This document shows positions 1-8,454 of a stretch of 64,000 bases of DNA, in pieces (the first letter of the stretch is position 1; the number at the start of each line of letters is the position of its first letter). A program made the position numbers and the translations under genes. This DNA is from Amycolatopsis bullii (GTDB lineage: Bacteria > Actinomycetota > Actinomycetes > Mycobacteriales > Pseudonocardiaceae): NCBI RefSeq assembly GCF_014654205.1, contig NZ_BNAW01000018.1, forward strand, positions 62,001 through 126,000. Direction: 5' to 3'. The notes under the pieces were generated by a model that saw only the letters and a program-made list of their open reading frames with translations, searched no databases and was not told the DNA's origin.

Positions 1-1
1 C

Positions 2-1135
2 CACGCCCTGCGTGACTTCCGGCTCGGGCCGGAGTTCCTGCACCTGAACCTGACGCTGGGCGACTGGGCCAAGGACGGCCTGCTCGCCCTGTTCTTCTTC
101 GTCGCCGGCTTGGAGCTCAAGCGCGAGCTCGTCATCGGTGAGCTCTCCCGGTTCAAGCAGGCGATCCTGCCGGTCGTCGCCGCGATCGGCGGCATGGTCG
201 TCCCCGCGCTCGTCGCACTGGCCGTCGGCTGGGGGACGCCGGGGATCGAGCGGGCCTGGGCGATCCCGGTCGCCACGGACATCGCGTTCGCCCTCGGCGT
301 GCTCGCGCTGACCGCGTCGAACCTGCCCTCGAGCGCGCGGGTGTTCCTGCTTTCCCTGGCCGTGGTGGACGACCTCGGCGCGATCATCGTCATCGCCGTG
401 CTGTTCACGACGGGCTTCGACCTGGTCGCGGTGGCCGTCGCCGTCGCCGCCCTCGCGTTGTATGCGTTCCTGCAGCACCGCCGCGTCCGGACGCCGTGGC
501 TGTACGTCCCCCTGGCGCTGATCACCTGGGTCGCCGTGCACTCGGCGGGCATCCACGCGACGATCGCCGGTGTCGCGCTGGGCCTGCTCACCCGCGTCCG
601 CGCCGACGAGGGTGAGGCGGAGGCACCCGCGCTGCGGCTCGAGCACCGGCTCCAGCCGTGGTCGGCGGCGGTCGCCGTGCCGGTGTTCGCGCTGTTCGCG
701 GCCGGGATCTCGGTCAACGCCGACGCGCTCGGCGCGGTGTTCACGACGGCGTTGCCGCTCGCGGTGCTCGCCGGGCTGCTCGGCGGCAAGGTCGTCGGCA
801 TCCTGGGAGCCAGCCTGCTCGCGGTGAAGTTCCGGCTGGCGGAGAAGCCGCGCGGGATGGGCTGGCGGGACCTGGCCGCGTTGTCCGTGCTGGGCGGGGT
901 CGGGTTCACGGTGAGCCTGCTGATCGCGGAGCTGGCGCTGCCGGACGGCCAGAGCGAACTGGCGAAGGCGGCGGTGCTGATCGCGTCGGCGGTGGCGTCC
1001 CTGCTGGCGGCGGCGTTGCTACTCCGCCGTAGCAAAGTTCACGCGCAAATGTCCGACACTGTGTCTTCTGGGGCCGAGCCCCAGACCCCAGCCGGGGGCG
1101 AGCCCCCTGGACCCCCGAACCCCGACACGCGGTGA
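2..1135 (+). CDS. nhaA: Na+/H+ antiporter NhaA (5' end outside window)
   Basis: Sodium/proton antiporter of the inner membrane. The frame is open from base 2, so the N-terminus lies upstream of the window; 377 residues remain. Family signatures are visible: FFFVAGLELKRE near the start, ATDIAFALG (the conserved Asp equivalent to E. coli D133), VDDLGA (the D163/D164 pair that binds Na+), and GKVVGI plus GGVGFTVSLLIAELAL in the last helices. The C-terminus carries a Pro/Gly-rich tail of about 30 residues ending PPNPDTR, which looks non-conserved. TTG at 110 falls inside the conserved motif and is not the start. Family assignment is secure; ion specificity is inferred. Confidence 0.95.
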   Translation, partial: HALRDFRLGPEFLHLNLTLGDWAKDGLLALFFFVAGLELKRELVIGELSRFKQAILPVVAAIGGMVVPALVALAVGWGTPGIERAWAIPVATDIAFALGVLALTASNLPSSARVFLLSLAVVDDLGAIIVIAVLFTTGFDLVAVAVAVAALALYAFLQHRRVRTPWLYVPLALITWVAVHSAGIHATIAGVALGLLTRVRADEGEAEAPALRLEHRLQPWSAAVAVPVFALFAAGISVNADALGAVFTTALPLAVLAGLLGGKVVGILGASLLAVKFRLAEKPRGMGWRDLAALSVLGGVGFTVSLLIAELALPDGQSELAKAAVLIASAVASLLAAALLLRRSKVHAQMSDTVSSGAEPQTPAGGEPPGPPNPDTR

Positions 1136-1177
1136 CTCCGCCGCGCCCGGTTTCGCGACACATGGCACGATGACCCG

Positions 1178-1669
1178 GTGAGCAGCCCCAAGCACGAGCG
1201 CACCGGTCCCGACGGCGTGGGGGCCGTGCCTTACCTCCCGCTGTCCTCCGCCTCCGACGTCCCCGGCGACCAGTCGATCGGCCGCCTGGTCGGCGACGCG
1301 ACGCAGCACATCTCCACCCTGGTCAGGGCCGAGATGGAGCTGGCGAAGTCCGAGCTGGTCGGCGAGGTGAAGAAGGGGCTCAAGGGGGCCGTCTTCTTCC
1401 TGATCGCCCTGACGGTCTTCCTGTACAGCACCTTCTTCCTGTTCTTCTTCGCGGCCGAGGGGCTGGCCGAGTGGGTGCGGTACCGCTGGATCGCGTTCGG
1501 CATCGTGTTCGTCCTGATGCTGCTCGTCGCGGGCGCGGCCGGGTTCCTCGGCTACCGCAAGGTGAAGAAGTTCAAGGCCCCGGAGCGGACCATCGCCAGC
1601 GTCAAGGAGACCGCCGCCGCGCTCAAGCCGCAGCGGGCGCCCGAAGCCGGCGTGGCCACGCGCGACTGA
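1178..1669 (+). CDS. Phage-holin-family (Holin-X type) membrane protein
   Basis: A 163-residue protein starting at GTG. Residues 30-70 form an amphipathic, charged segment (STLVRAEMELAKSELVGEV) typical of the actinobacterial Holin-X family. Two hydrophobic helices follow, one around GAVFFLIALTVFLYSTFFLFFF and one around IAFGIVFVLMLLVAGAAGFLGY, then a basic cytosolic tail. It sits directly before an EphE-like hydrolase, as Rv3669 sits before Rv3670 in M. tuberculosis (remembered order). The name does not imply phage origin; no phage gene is near. Role unknown, probably envelope-associated. Confidence 0.8.
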   Translation: MSSPKHERTGPDGVGAVPYLPLSSASDVPGDQSIGRLVGDATQHISTLVRAEMELAKSELVGEVKKGLKGAVFFLIALTVFLYSTFFLFFFAAEGLAEWVRYRWIAFGIVFVLMLLVAGAAGFLGYRKVKKFKAPERTIASVKETAAALKPQRAPEAGVATRD

Positions 1670-1674
1670 GTGCG

Positions 1675-2601
1675 TTGCACGCGTCCCCCGACCCGTCGAT
1701 CGTCCGGCTCGACGGCCCGTGGGTCCACCGCGACGTCTCCGCGAACGGCATCCGGCTGCACGTCGCCGAGTGCGGCGACGGGCCGGTCGTGGTGCTGCTG
1801 CACGGGTTCGCCGAGTTCTGGTGGACCTGGCACCACCAGCTGACGGCACTGGCCGGCGCCGGGTTCCGGGCAGTGGCCGTCGACCTGCGCGGCTACGGCG
1901 ACTCGGACAAGCCGCCCCGCGGCTACGACGCCTGGACGCTCGCCGGTGACGTCGGCGGGCTGATCAAGTCGCTCGGGGCGCGCCGCGCCCACCTCGTCGG
2001 GCACGCCTGGGGCGGCATGCTCGCCTGGACGGTCGCGGCGCTGCACCCGCGGCTGGTGTCCTCGGTGACGGCGATCGGTGCCGCCCACCCGCTCGCCCTG
2101 CGTTCGGGCGCGGCCCGCCCGTGGCGCGGCCAGGGCCGAGCGGCCGGGCACCTCTTCCGTTTCCAGGTGCCGATGGCGCCGGAGAAGTGGCTGGTGAAGG
2201 ACGACGCCCAGGCCGTCGCGGACCTCTTCGGCGGCTGGGCCGGCCGCCGCTGGCGGTCCACCGCGGACTTCGACGGCAGCGTCGAGGCGTTCCGGCAGGC
2301 GATGCTCGTGCCCGGGGTGGCGCACAGCGCGCTCGAGTACTACCGGTGGGCGTTCCGCGCCCAGTTCCGCGGCGAAGGCCGCCGGTTCACCGACGCCGTC
2401 GGCACCCGGATCGCGGCACCGACGTTGCAGCTGCACGGCGCCGACGACACCTGCATCCTCCCGGAAACGGCGGCGTCGTCGACGCGCTGGGCGGGCCCGC
2501 ACGCCGAGCCGGAGATCTGGCCGGACGTCGGGCACTTCCCCCACCTCGAGGTGCCGGACCGCACGTCGGCGACCCTGGTGGGCTTCCTCAAGCGAGACTG
2601 A
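1675..2601 (+). CDS. Alpha/beta hydrolase, EphE-like, nucleophile replaced by Ala
   Basis: A 308-residue alpha/beta-hydrolase of the epoxide-hydrolase branch. The chosen start is TTG at 1675, six bases after the previous stop, because the open frame upstream overlaps the preceding gene. Visible: oxyanion HGF at 43-45, LRGYGDSDKP at about 71-80, the nucleophile elbow LVGHAWGG, an acid in ADDTC, and the catalytic His in DVGHFPHLE. The elbow has Ala111 (codon gcc) where epoxide hydrolases carry Asp. As read, this enzyme cannot form the usual ester intermediate. Position matches ephE (Rv3670) upstream of marP. It could be a non-hydrolytic relative. The 3' end overlaps the convergent monooxygenase gene by 14 bases. 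Confidence 0.85.
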   Translation: MHASPDPSIVRLDGPWVHRDVSANGIRLHVAECGDGPVVVLLHGFAEFWWTWHHQLTALAGAGFRAVAVDLRGYGDSDKPPRGYDAWTLAGDVGGLIKSLGARRAHLVGHAWGGMLAWTVAALHPRLVSSVTAIGAAHPLALRSGAARPWRGQGRAAGHLFRFQVPMAPEKWLVKDDAQAVADLFGGWAGRRWRSTADFDGSVEAFRQAMLVPGVAHSALEYYRWAFRAQFRGEGRRFTDAVGTRIAAPTLQLHGADDTCILPETAASSTRWAGPHAEPEIWPDVGHFPHLEVPDRTSATLVGFLKRD

Positions 2602-3676
2602 TGGCGTTCTTCGCCCGCTCCACCGACTCTTCCGAGGCCGGACCTTCGGCGTTTTCGGTGGCCAGCGCCTGGTTCAGCGCGGCGAAAGGCCGCATCCGCC
2701 GTTCGTAGGCCGCGAAGGCCTCTTCGCGGGTGCCCCGGCCGAGTTCCTGCGCGAGGACGTACGCGCCGACCAGCGCGAGGCTCGTCCCCTGCCCGGACAG
2801 CGCCGAGGCACAGTAGCCGGCGTCGCCGACCAGCACGACCCGGCCCGCCGACCAGCGGTCCAGGTGGATCTGAGCCATGGCGTCGAAGTAGAAGACGTCC
2901 GCGTCGGCCATCGCCTCCAGCAGCTTCGGCACCTCCCAGCCGACCCCGGCGAGCCGCTCGGCGATCAGCCGTTTCTGCTCCGGGACGGCCAGCCGCGGCA
3001 GCGGTTCCGAGCCGAAGCCCAGGGTCACGCGGAGCTCGGTGTTCTCCCGGACGGGGTAGACCACCCCGCCGGTGTGCTCGTGCCGGAACCAGACCTGCCA
3101 GTCCTCGAGCCCCAGGAAGTTGGCCGTCGGGAAGATCGCCAGGTACTGCCCGAGGTGCCGGGTGAAGTCCTCCTCGGGTCCGAAGGCCAGCCGTCGCACG
3201 ACGGAATGCAGTCCGTCCGCGCCGACGACCAGGTCGAACGTCCGGAAGCCGCCGCGCTCGAACTCCACGCGCACCCCGTGCGCCTCCTCGGTGAGCGCGG
3301 TGATCGTGTCGCCGAAGACGTACTCGACGCGGGGCGCCTCCAGCAGCATCGCGACGACGTCGTCGCGCAGGATCTCGAAGTCGGCGCTGTCCAGCCGTCC
3401 GCTGCTGTAGGTGAACTCCTCGGACCGGAACAGCTCGTGGCCGTCTCCGTCCACCACGGACATCCCGCGCATCCGCGTCCGCAACGCGCGCATCCGGTCG
3501 CCGAGACCCAGCTCGTCGACGACGTCGAGCGCGACGCCGCGCACGTCGATCGCCTGGCCGCCGGTGCGCGGGCCGGGCGCCCGATCCACCACAGTCACCG
3601 CCCAGCCCGCACGGGCCAGGAGCCAGGCCAGCGTGCCGCCGGCGACACCGGCGCCGGAGATCAGAACGTTCCGCAT
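2588..3676 (-). CDS. FAD-dependent monooxygenase (PHBH fold)
   Basis: A 362-residue flavoprotein hydroxylase. The N-terminal dinucleotide-binding motif GAGVAGG is at residues 8-14, followed by VVDRAPGPRTGG. The middle DG motif reads VVGADGLHSVVRR, and the FAD-ribityl motif reads VLVGDAGYCAS. No membrane segment is seen, so it is probably cytosolic and NAD(P)H-dependent. The substrate cannot be deduced; relatives act on aromatic compounds, tetracyclines or quinones. It diverges from the GntR-TetR regulator across a 109-base gap holding a perfect inverted repeat, so it is very likely the regulator's target. The pair interrupts an otherwise mycobacterial gene order and may be an accessory insertion. 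Confidence 0.88.
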   Translation of the reverse strand: MRNVLISGAGVAGGTLAWLLARAGWAVTVVDRAPGPRTGGQAIDVRGVALDVVDELGLGDRMRALRTRMRGMSVVDGDGHELFRSEEFTYSSGRLDSADFEILRDDVVAMLLEAPRVEYVFGDTITALTEEAHGVRVEFERGGFRTFDLVVGADGLHSVVRRLAFGPEEDFTRHLGQYLAIFPTANFLGLEDWQVWFRHEHTGGVVYPVRENTELRVTLGFGSEPLPRLAVPEQKRLIAERLAGVGWEVPKLLEAMADADVFYFDAMAQIHLDRWSAGRVVLVGDAGYCASALSGQGTSLALVGAYVLAQELGRGTREEAFAAYERRMRPFAALNQALATENAEGPASEESVERAKNAISLA

Positions 3677-3744
3677 GGTTCCTCCAGAGTTGTACGCTTG
3701 TCCGCGTCACTGTGGAGAACAGCCAGTTCGCAGGCCATTTCTGT

Positions 3745-3772
3745 CCTAGTACAGATGACTGTCTGTACTAGG
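3745..3772. promoter_or_regulatory. Operator: perfect 11-bp inverted repeat
   Basis: CCTAGTACAGA (3745-3755) and TCTGTACTAGG (3762-3772) are exact inverted copies around a 6-base spacer. The site lies between the divergent monooxygenase and GntR-TetR regulator, 13 bases before the regulator start. It is the obvious binding site for that regulator, placed to control both genes. Symmetry is seen directly; binding is inferred. Confidence 0.8.
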
Positions 3773-3785
3773 TCAGGAGACCGCC

Positions 3786-4667
3786 GTGAAGTACGTGGCC
3801 ATCGCGGACGAACTGCGTGAGCGGATCGCGCGCGGCGAGCTCCCGCCCGGCGCGCGGGTGCCCTCCACGCGGCGGCTCGCGGCCGAGCACGGCGTCGCAC
3901 TGGCGACCGCGGCGAAGGCCCTGGAACGGCTGAGCCAGGAAGGCCTCGTCCGCGCCGAGCCGCGATCCGGCACGGTCGTCGCCGACCGGGACCGCCGCGG
4001 CGGCCAGCGGGGGCTGACCCGCGAGCAGCTCGTGCGGACCGCCATCGCCATCGCCGACACCGAGGGCCTCGGCGCGCTGTCCATGCGCGGGGTCGCGGCC
4101 CGCCTCGGGGTGGCGGCGATGGCGCCGTACCGGTACGTGCGGGGCAAGGACGAGCTGGTGCTGCTGATGGCCGACGCCGCGTTCGGCGAGCGCGGCTATC
4201 CGGCGAAGCCGTCCGGTGACTGGCGTGAACGGCTGACGCTCGGCGGCCGGACGCTCTGGGCGCTCTTCCGGCGGCACCCGTGGCTGGCCCAGCTGGGGCC
4301 GATCACGCGGCCGCTGCCGCTGCGCAACCTCGCCGTGCACGGCGAGTGGGCCCTGTCCGCGCTGGCCGAACTGAACGTCGACGCGGCCACGCTGTGCAAC
4401 CTGCACGTGCTGTTCTTCGGCCACATCCAGGGAATGGCGGTCCACCTCGAACGCGAGCAGAGCGCGCTGGCGTCGTCCGGGCTGACCGACGACGACTGGA
4501 TGGACCACCAGGCCCCCGCGGTCGCGGCGATGACGACCGGGCACCCGACGTTCGCCAGGATGCTCGCCGACCTCACCGAGACCGGCTACGACCTGGTGCT
4601 GGACGACATCTTCGAGCTGGGCATGCGGGCCCTGCTCGACGGCCTGGCGCTGCGGTTCCGGCGTTAG
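3786..4667 (+). CDS. GntR/TetR hybrid transcriptional regulator
   Basis: A 293-residue repressor-type protein with two DNA-binding modules. Residues 1-70 are a GntR winged helix (IADELRERIARGELPPGARV, PSTRRLAAEHGV, LVRAEPRSGT). Residues about 76-130 are a TetR-like HTH (VAARLGVAAMAPYRYVRGKDEL), followed by an all-helical TetR_C_1-type ligand domain. The start is GTG at 3786 with CAGGAGA six bases upstream. It is divergent from the flavin monooxygenase and flanks the inverted repeat at 3745-3772, so it probably represses that enzyme and itself. Its TAG stop overlaps the stop of the convergent marP. The ligand is unknown, perhaps a substrate of the monooxygenase. Confidence 0.88.
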   Translation: MKYVAIADELRERIARGELPPGARVPSTRRLAAEHGVALATAAKALERLSQEGLVRAEPRSGTVVADRDRRGGQRGLTREQLVRTAIAIADTEGLGALSMRGVAARLGVAAMAPYRYVRGKDELVLLMADAAFGERGYPAKPSGDWRERLTLGGRTLWALFRRHPWLAQLGPITRPLPLRNLAVHGEWALSALAELNVDAATLCNLHVLFFGHIQGMAVHLEREQSALASSGLTDDDWMDHQAPAVAAMTTGHPTFARMLADLTETGYDLVLDDIFELGMRALLDGLALRFRR

Positions 4668-5848
4668 GCCGCGCAGGAGCCGGTGGACACGTTCGTCGTC
4701 TGCGACGGCGCCGCGTCGACCTCGGCGCGCACCTGCTCGGCCGTCAGCGTGAAGCCGGTCTCCGGGTCCTCCACCGCCGCGCCGAAGACGACGCCGATGA
4801 CCCTGCCGTCCGGGGTCACCATCGGGCCGCCGGAGTTGCCGCTGCGGATCTCGGCGCGGACCGTGAAGACGTCCCGCTGCACGGTGTTCGCCTCGTAGAT
4901 GTCCGGGCCACGGAGGTTGATCCGGCCGCGCACGCGCGCCGGCGTCGCCCGGTACGGGCCGTCGAGCGGGTAGCCGAGCACGACCGCGCTGTCGCCCGCC
5001 GACGCCGTCTCCGGCGCGAACTGGAGCGGCTCGGCCTTCAGGCGCGGGACCGCGAGCACCGCGATGTCGACCTGCGGGTCGAAGTAGACGACGCGGGCCG
5101 GGTAGTCGCCCTGGGTCGTCTCGATGCCGACGGTGTCGGTACCGGCCACGACGTGCGCGTTCGTCATCACCCGCTGCGGCGCGATCACGAACCCGCTGCC
5201 TTCGAGCGACCGCGAGCACGAACTCGCGCTGCCGCGGATCTTGACCACGCTGCCGTGCAGCTGCTGGACGATCCCGCTGCGCTGGAGCGCGGGGTCCGGC
5301 GGCGAGGTGTCCGCCGTCGGCGCCTTCTGGAACGGGTCCACGATGGACGGGAAGCCGGACGCGTCGAGCAGCTTGCGCAGCTGGCTCGGGAAGCCCTGGG
5401 CGGCCTCCGGCATGGCCTCGTTGACCTTGCCGAGCACCACCGAGTTGTTGATCGCCTTGGCCAGCCCCGGCGCGCCCGACACGGCGGTCAGCGGCGTCGC
5501 GATCAGCCACGCCACCACGAACACGACGAGGGCCTGCACGACCGCGCCGAGCGTCTTGTCGATGCCGGAGAGCCGGACCGGGTTGATCTTCTGCCGCAGC
5601 CGCCGTCCGACGTAGACGCCGATCGCCTCGCCGAAGGCGACCAGGAAGACCACGGTCGCCACCGCGAAGGCGACCTTCCAGACGGGGTCGTCGAAGAACG
5701 CCACCACGACCGGCGCGAGCTTGATCCCGGCGACCGCCCCGAGCACGACGCCGACGAGCGAGGGCAGCGCGATGATCACGCCCTGGTAGGCGCCGGACAC
5801 CCCCGCCAGCACGGCCAGCAGCAGCACCACGACATCGACCCAGTTCAC
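4664..5848 (-). CDS. marP: MarP-like periplasmic serine protease (CvpA + trypsin fold)
   Basis: A 394-residue membrane-anchored serine protease. Residues 1-125 hold four hydrophobic helices (CvpA-like) and residues about 195-390 a chymotrypsin-like domain outside the membrane. The triad is clear: His232 in MTNAHVVAG, Asp261 in QVDIAVLAV and Ser339 in RSGNSGGPM. Cys211 and Cys392 match the disulfide pair known in M. tuberculosis MarP, needed there for acid and oxidative-stress resistance. GTG start at 5848. It is the last gene of a nth, TlpA-like, NUDIX, marP operon, the same order as Rv3674c to Rv3671c. Confidence 0.93.
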   Translation of the reverse strand: MNWVDVVVLLLAVLAGVSGAYQGVIIALPSLVGVVLGAVAGIKLAPVVVAFFDDPVWKVAFAVATVVFLVAFGEAIGVYVGRRLRQKINPVRLSGIDKTLGAVVQALVVFVVAWLIATPLTAVSGAPGLAKAINNSVVLGKVNEAMPEAAQGFPSQLRKLLDASGFPSIVDPFQKAPTADTSPPDPALQRSGIVQQLHGSVVKIRGSASSCSRSLEGSGFVIAPQRVMTNAHVVAGTDTVGIETTQGDYPARVVYFDPQVDIAVLAVPRLKAEPLQFAPETASAGDSAVVLGYPLDGPYRATPARVRGRINLRGPDIYEANTVQRDVFTVRAEIRSGNSGGPMVTPDGRVIGVVFGAAVEDPETGFTLTAEQVRAEVDAAPSQTTNVSTGSCAA

Positions 5849-5852
5849 CGCG

Positions 5853-6551
5853 TCACTCCCCGCCCACTACCCGCGCTTTGTACGCGGCCAGTGCTTCGTC
5901 GAGGTCCCGGACGTCGCCCGAGTCCCAGTCACGCTCCCAACCTCCCAGGCTCAGGAGCACCGACAGCAACCCCGCGGTGAAGCCCCAGACGAACAGGCCG
6001 CCGACCTCGAAGGCCGGCCCCTTCCAGGGCGCGCCCTTCTTCTGCACGGTGAACCGGTTGGCCGGGTCGACCAGGTCGGCGATGGCGACGCGCGCGACCG
6101 ACGCCGTCTCGCCCGGGTCGACCGCGTGCACCGGCGAGGGTTCCGCCCAGTGCGCCAGCACCGGCGTCACGGCGAAGCCGGACACCGGGACGAACAGTTC
6201 CGGCAGCACCGCGACCGGCCGGACACCGGAGGGGACCACGCCGGTCTCTTCTTCGGCCTCGCGCAGCGCGGTGCCGATCGGGCCGCCGTCGCCCTCTTCG
6301 GCGCCGCCGCCGGGGAAGGCGACCTGGCCGGCGTGCGAGCCCAGCGTGTCGGCGCGGCGCTGCAGCAGGATGTCCGGCTCGCCGTCGGCTTCGCGTTCAC
6401 CGAAGAGGATGAGCACCGCGGCCGGGCGGGTGTAGGCGTTTTCGGGTGGGCTGAACCGGGTGAACGTCTTCGAATCGACCTCGGCGCTCACCTTGACCAG
6501 CGGCCGGAGCCACTCGGGAACCGACTCGGGTTCGACCAGTGGTCCGATCAC
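5853..6551 (-). CDS. NUDIX hydrolase (CoA pyrophosphatase type)
   Basis: A 232-residue NUDIX protein. The NUDIX box lies at about residues 97-120, with FPGGGAEEGD and then LREAEEETGV, which holds the metal-binding REAEEE run. Position and length match Rv3672c, annotated as a CoA-diphosphatase-like NUDIX protein; substrate is inferred from that family only. It overlaps the upstream TlpA-like gene by ATGA and ends five bases before marP, so the genes are one transcript. No signal peptide is seen; cytosolic. Confidence 0.88.
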   Translation of the reverse strand: MIGPLVEPESVPEWLRPLVKVSAEVDSKTFTRFSPPENAYTRPAAVLILFGEREADGEPDILLQRRADTLGSHAGQVAFPGGGAEEGDGGPIGTALREAEEETGVVPSGVRPVAVLPELFVPVSGFAVTPVLAHWAEPSPVHAVDPGETASVARVAIADLVDPANRFTVQKKGAPWKGPAFEVGGLFVWGFTAGLLSVLLSLGGWERDWDSGDVRDLDEALAAYKARVVGGE

Positions 6552-7147
6552 GATGCCCCCTCGACTGCCGCGCGCACCTGGTCAGTGTTCACGAACGAGC
6601 GAGGATTCGCGATGAACCGCACCTCGCCTCCGGCGGTGACCAGGTAGGACGCCGGGAGCGAGGAAGGCACCTTCAGCGCCGTCCGGACCGGCCCGCTCCG
6701 CCCGTCCCCGTCGAACACCGACGGCAGGTGCACCCCCAGCTTCGCCAGCAGGTCCAGGCCGTCCTCCGCCGGGCTCTGCACCTGGACGCCGAGGACGCGC
6801 ACGGCACCCGGCTGCTTCGCGTACTCCTGGAGCACGGGCAGCTCGGTCCGGCACGGCTCGCACCACGACGCCCACACGTTGACCAGCGCCGGAGCCCCGG
6901 CGAGGGCTTGGCCGACGTCGACGCGCACCCCGTCGCCGAGGCAGTCCGCCGTGACGCCTTCGAGCTGCTTCACCGGCCGCGCGGCAGCCGGCGCCGGGCA
7001 CGGCTGGAGCGCCGCCGCGGACCGGGCGGGCGCGAGGTCCCCCGACGGCTTCGCGGCGGTGTCGTCACCCCCGCGGGGCAGCAGCGCGACGATCAGCGCC
7101 ACCGCCAGCACGGCGGCGGCCAGCGCGAACTTGGTGACTCTCGTCAC
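6548..7147 (-). CDS. TlpA/ResA-like membrane-anchored thioredoxin
   Basis: A 199-residue extracytoplasmic thiol-disulfide protein. The start is GTG at 7147, overlapping the Nth stop by GTGA; the longer open frame further upstream is antisense-free coding of nth and was rejected. A signal anchor covers residues about 5-24 ([18 protein letters not shown]). The thioredoxin domain carries [14 protein letters not shown] with the CEPC redox pair, and later [11 protein letters not shown] with the cis-Pro region. It is equivalent in place to Rv3673c. Two additional Cys, in LQPCPAP and ADCLGD, may form a structural disulfide. Probable roles are redox folding or cytochrome c maturation. Confidence 0.9.
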   Translation of the reverse strand: MTRVTKFALAAAVLAVALIVALLPRGGDDTAAKPSGDLAPARSAAALQPCPAPAAARPVKQLEGVTADCLGDGVRVDVGQALAGAPALVNVWASWCEPCRTELPVLQEYAKQPGAVRVLGVQVQSPAEDGLDLLAKLGVHLPSVFDGDGRSGPVRTALKVPSSLPASYLVTAGGEVRFIANPRSFVNTDQVRAAVEGAS

Positions 7148-7905
7148 CGAGGCGCAGCCAGGGCCAGGATGTGGTCCTTTTCGACGCCTTTGACGAGCTT
7201 CGCGGCTTCGTCGAAGCCGGTCGGGCCGGTGCCGTACGACGGGCAGTCCTTGGCCAGCGGGCAGGCGCCGCAGGCCGGCTTCTTGGCGTGGCAGACCCGG
7301 CGGCCGTGGAAGATCACCCGGTGCGAGAACATCGTCCACTCCTTGCGGGGGATCAGCTCGCCGACCGCGTGCTCGACCTTGACCGGGTCCTCCTCCGCCG
7401 TCCAGCCCCAGCGCCGGACCAGCCGGCCGAAGTGGGTGTCGACGGTGATGCCCGGGACGTCGAAGGCGTTGCCGAGGACGACGTTGGCCGTCTTGCGGCC
7501 GACGCCGGGCAGCGTGACCAGGTCCTCGAGCTTGGCCGGGACCTCGCCGCCGAAGCGCTCGACCAGCGCCGCGCCGAGGCCCATGACCGAGTTCGCCTTG
7601 GCCCGGTAGAAGCCGGTGCTCCGGAGGTAGTCCTCCAGCTCGGTGCGGTCGGCGCCGGCGTAGTCGGCGGCGGTCCGGTAGCGCTTGAACAGCGCGGGCG
7701 TGACGAGGTTCACCCGGACGTCGGTGGTCTGCGCGGACAGCACGACCGCGACCAGCAGTTCCAGCGGGGTGGTGAAGTCGAGCTCGCAGTGGGCGTCGGG
7801 ATACACGTCGTCGAGGCAACGCTTCATCCGCCTGGCGCGTCTCACGAGAGCTAACCGGCTTTCACCAGCGCCCTCACGGGGGGCGTTCGTGGTGGCAGGT
7901 GGCAC
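7144..7905 (-). CDS. nth: Endonuclease III (DNA glycosylase/AP lyase)
   Basis: Base-excision repair enzyme that removes oxidised pyrimidines and nicks the abasic site. The helix-hairpin-helix [17 protein letters not shown] contains the catalytic Lys, and [14 protein letters not shown] the catalytic Asp. The C-terminus has the 4Fe-4S ligands with spacing C-x6-C-x2-C-x5-C ([20 protein letters not shown]). GTG start at 7905 gives 253 residues; an internal GTG about 20 codons later is also possible. First gene of the nth, TlpA, NUDIX, marP operon, divergent from the small membrane gene and crp. Confidence 0.95.
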   Translation of the reverse strand: MPPATTNAPREGAGESRLALVRRARRMKRCLDDVYPDAHCELDFTTPLELLVAVVLSAQTTDVRVNLVTPALFKRYRTAADYAGADRTELEDYLRSTGFYRAKANSVMGLGAALVERFGGEVPAKLEDLVTLPGVGRKTANVVLGNAFDVPGITVDTHFGRLVRRWGWTAEEDPVKVEHAVGELIPRKEWTMFSHRVIFHGRRVCHAKKPACGACPLAKDCPSYGTGPTGFDEAAKLVKGVEKDHILALAAPR

Positions 7906-8053
7906 CCCGATAGCCTACGGGCGCCGTCGGACGAGCCGGTGACTGCACCGGTGGACGACCGACACGCCAGAGCACCACCTCGGCGCGTTTTCCGGCCGCC
8001 ATGAGCGAGGATCTGGAGTAGATGCTTTCCATCGAGTGTTTCGGGGTCCGGTC

Positions 8054-8305
8054 ATGACTGTCTGGTTCGTCATCCTGGTCCCCCTGGTGATCATGTTCTT
8101 CGCGCTCGGGATGGAGCGCGTCGAGAGCAGGCTGAAGCACGTCGCGGTGCAGGAGAACGAGGTCGAAGAGTTCCTCGAGCAGGCGCAGCCCAACGAGGTC
8201 AGGGCGCTCTACGGGCACGGCATCGGCCGTGCGCTGGAGCTGTTCCGGCTGCGTAGGCTGGGCGGACGGGCAGCCAGGCTACGCGCGCGTCGCGTGCGGA
8301 GTTAG
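8054..8305 (+). CDS. Small single-pass membrane protein before crp
   Basis: An 83-residue protein starting at ATG 8054; an upstream GTG at 8036 in frame would add six residues. One N-terminal helix (MTVWFVILVPLVIMFFALGM) is followed by a charged, Glu-rich stretch (VQENEVEEFLEQAQPNEV) and an Arg-rich tail. It occupies the place of Rv3675 between nth and crp but is shorter. No function is known. Confidence 0.7.
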   Translation: MTVWFVILVPLVIMFFALGMERVESRLKHVAVQENEVEEFLEQAQPNEVRALYGHGIGRALELFRLRRLGGRAARLRARRVRS

Positions 8306-8386
8306 GCTCCACGTTCGAACGAGATCGTTCCCGCCACGTGCGAGTCCGGCGGGCGATCTCGGGAGTACGCCCTAGACTGACGCGCA

Positions 8387-8402
8387 AGTGATCGGCGTCA
8401 CG
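8387..8402. promoter_or_regulatory. CRP-type operator in the crp leader
   Basis: AGTGATCGGCGTCACG matches the CRP/GlxR consensus half sites GTGA-N6-TCAC exactly. A TAGACT hexamer at about 8372-8377 could be the -10 element, which would put the operator at or just after the transcription start and imply autorepression. No convincing -35 was found. Consensus match is seen; autoregulation is inferred. Confidence 0.65.
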
Positions 8403-8454
8403 CTCTTCCAGCCAAGGGGGAGCGTGATCGTTTCTCGACGAGGAGGCACCCGAG

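Noticed and set aside
1178-1669. Prophage remnant suggested by the holin family name
   Set aside because: Holin-X proteins are normal actinobacterial membrane proteins and no lysin, portal or integrase gene is near.
3768-5510. 580-residue open frame antisense to the regulator and marP
   Set aside because: Arg/Gly/Pro-rich with no domain; a shadow created by GC-rich codons of the two real genes.
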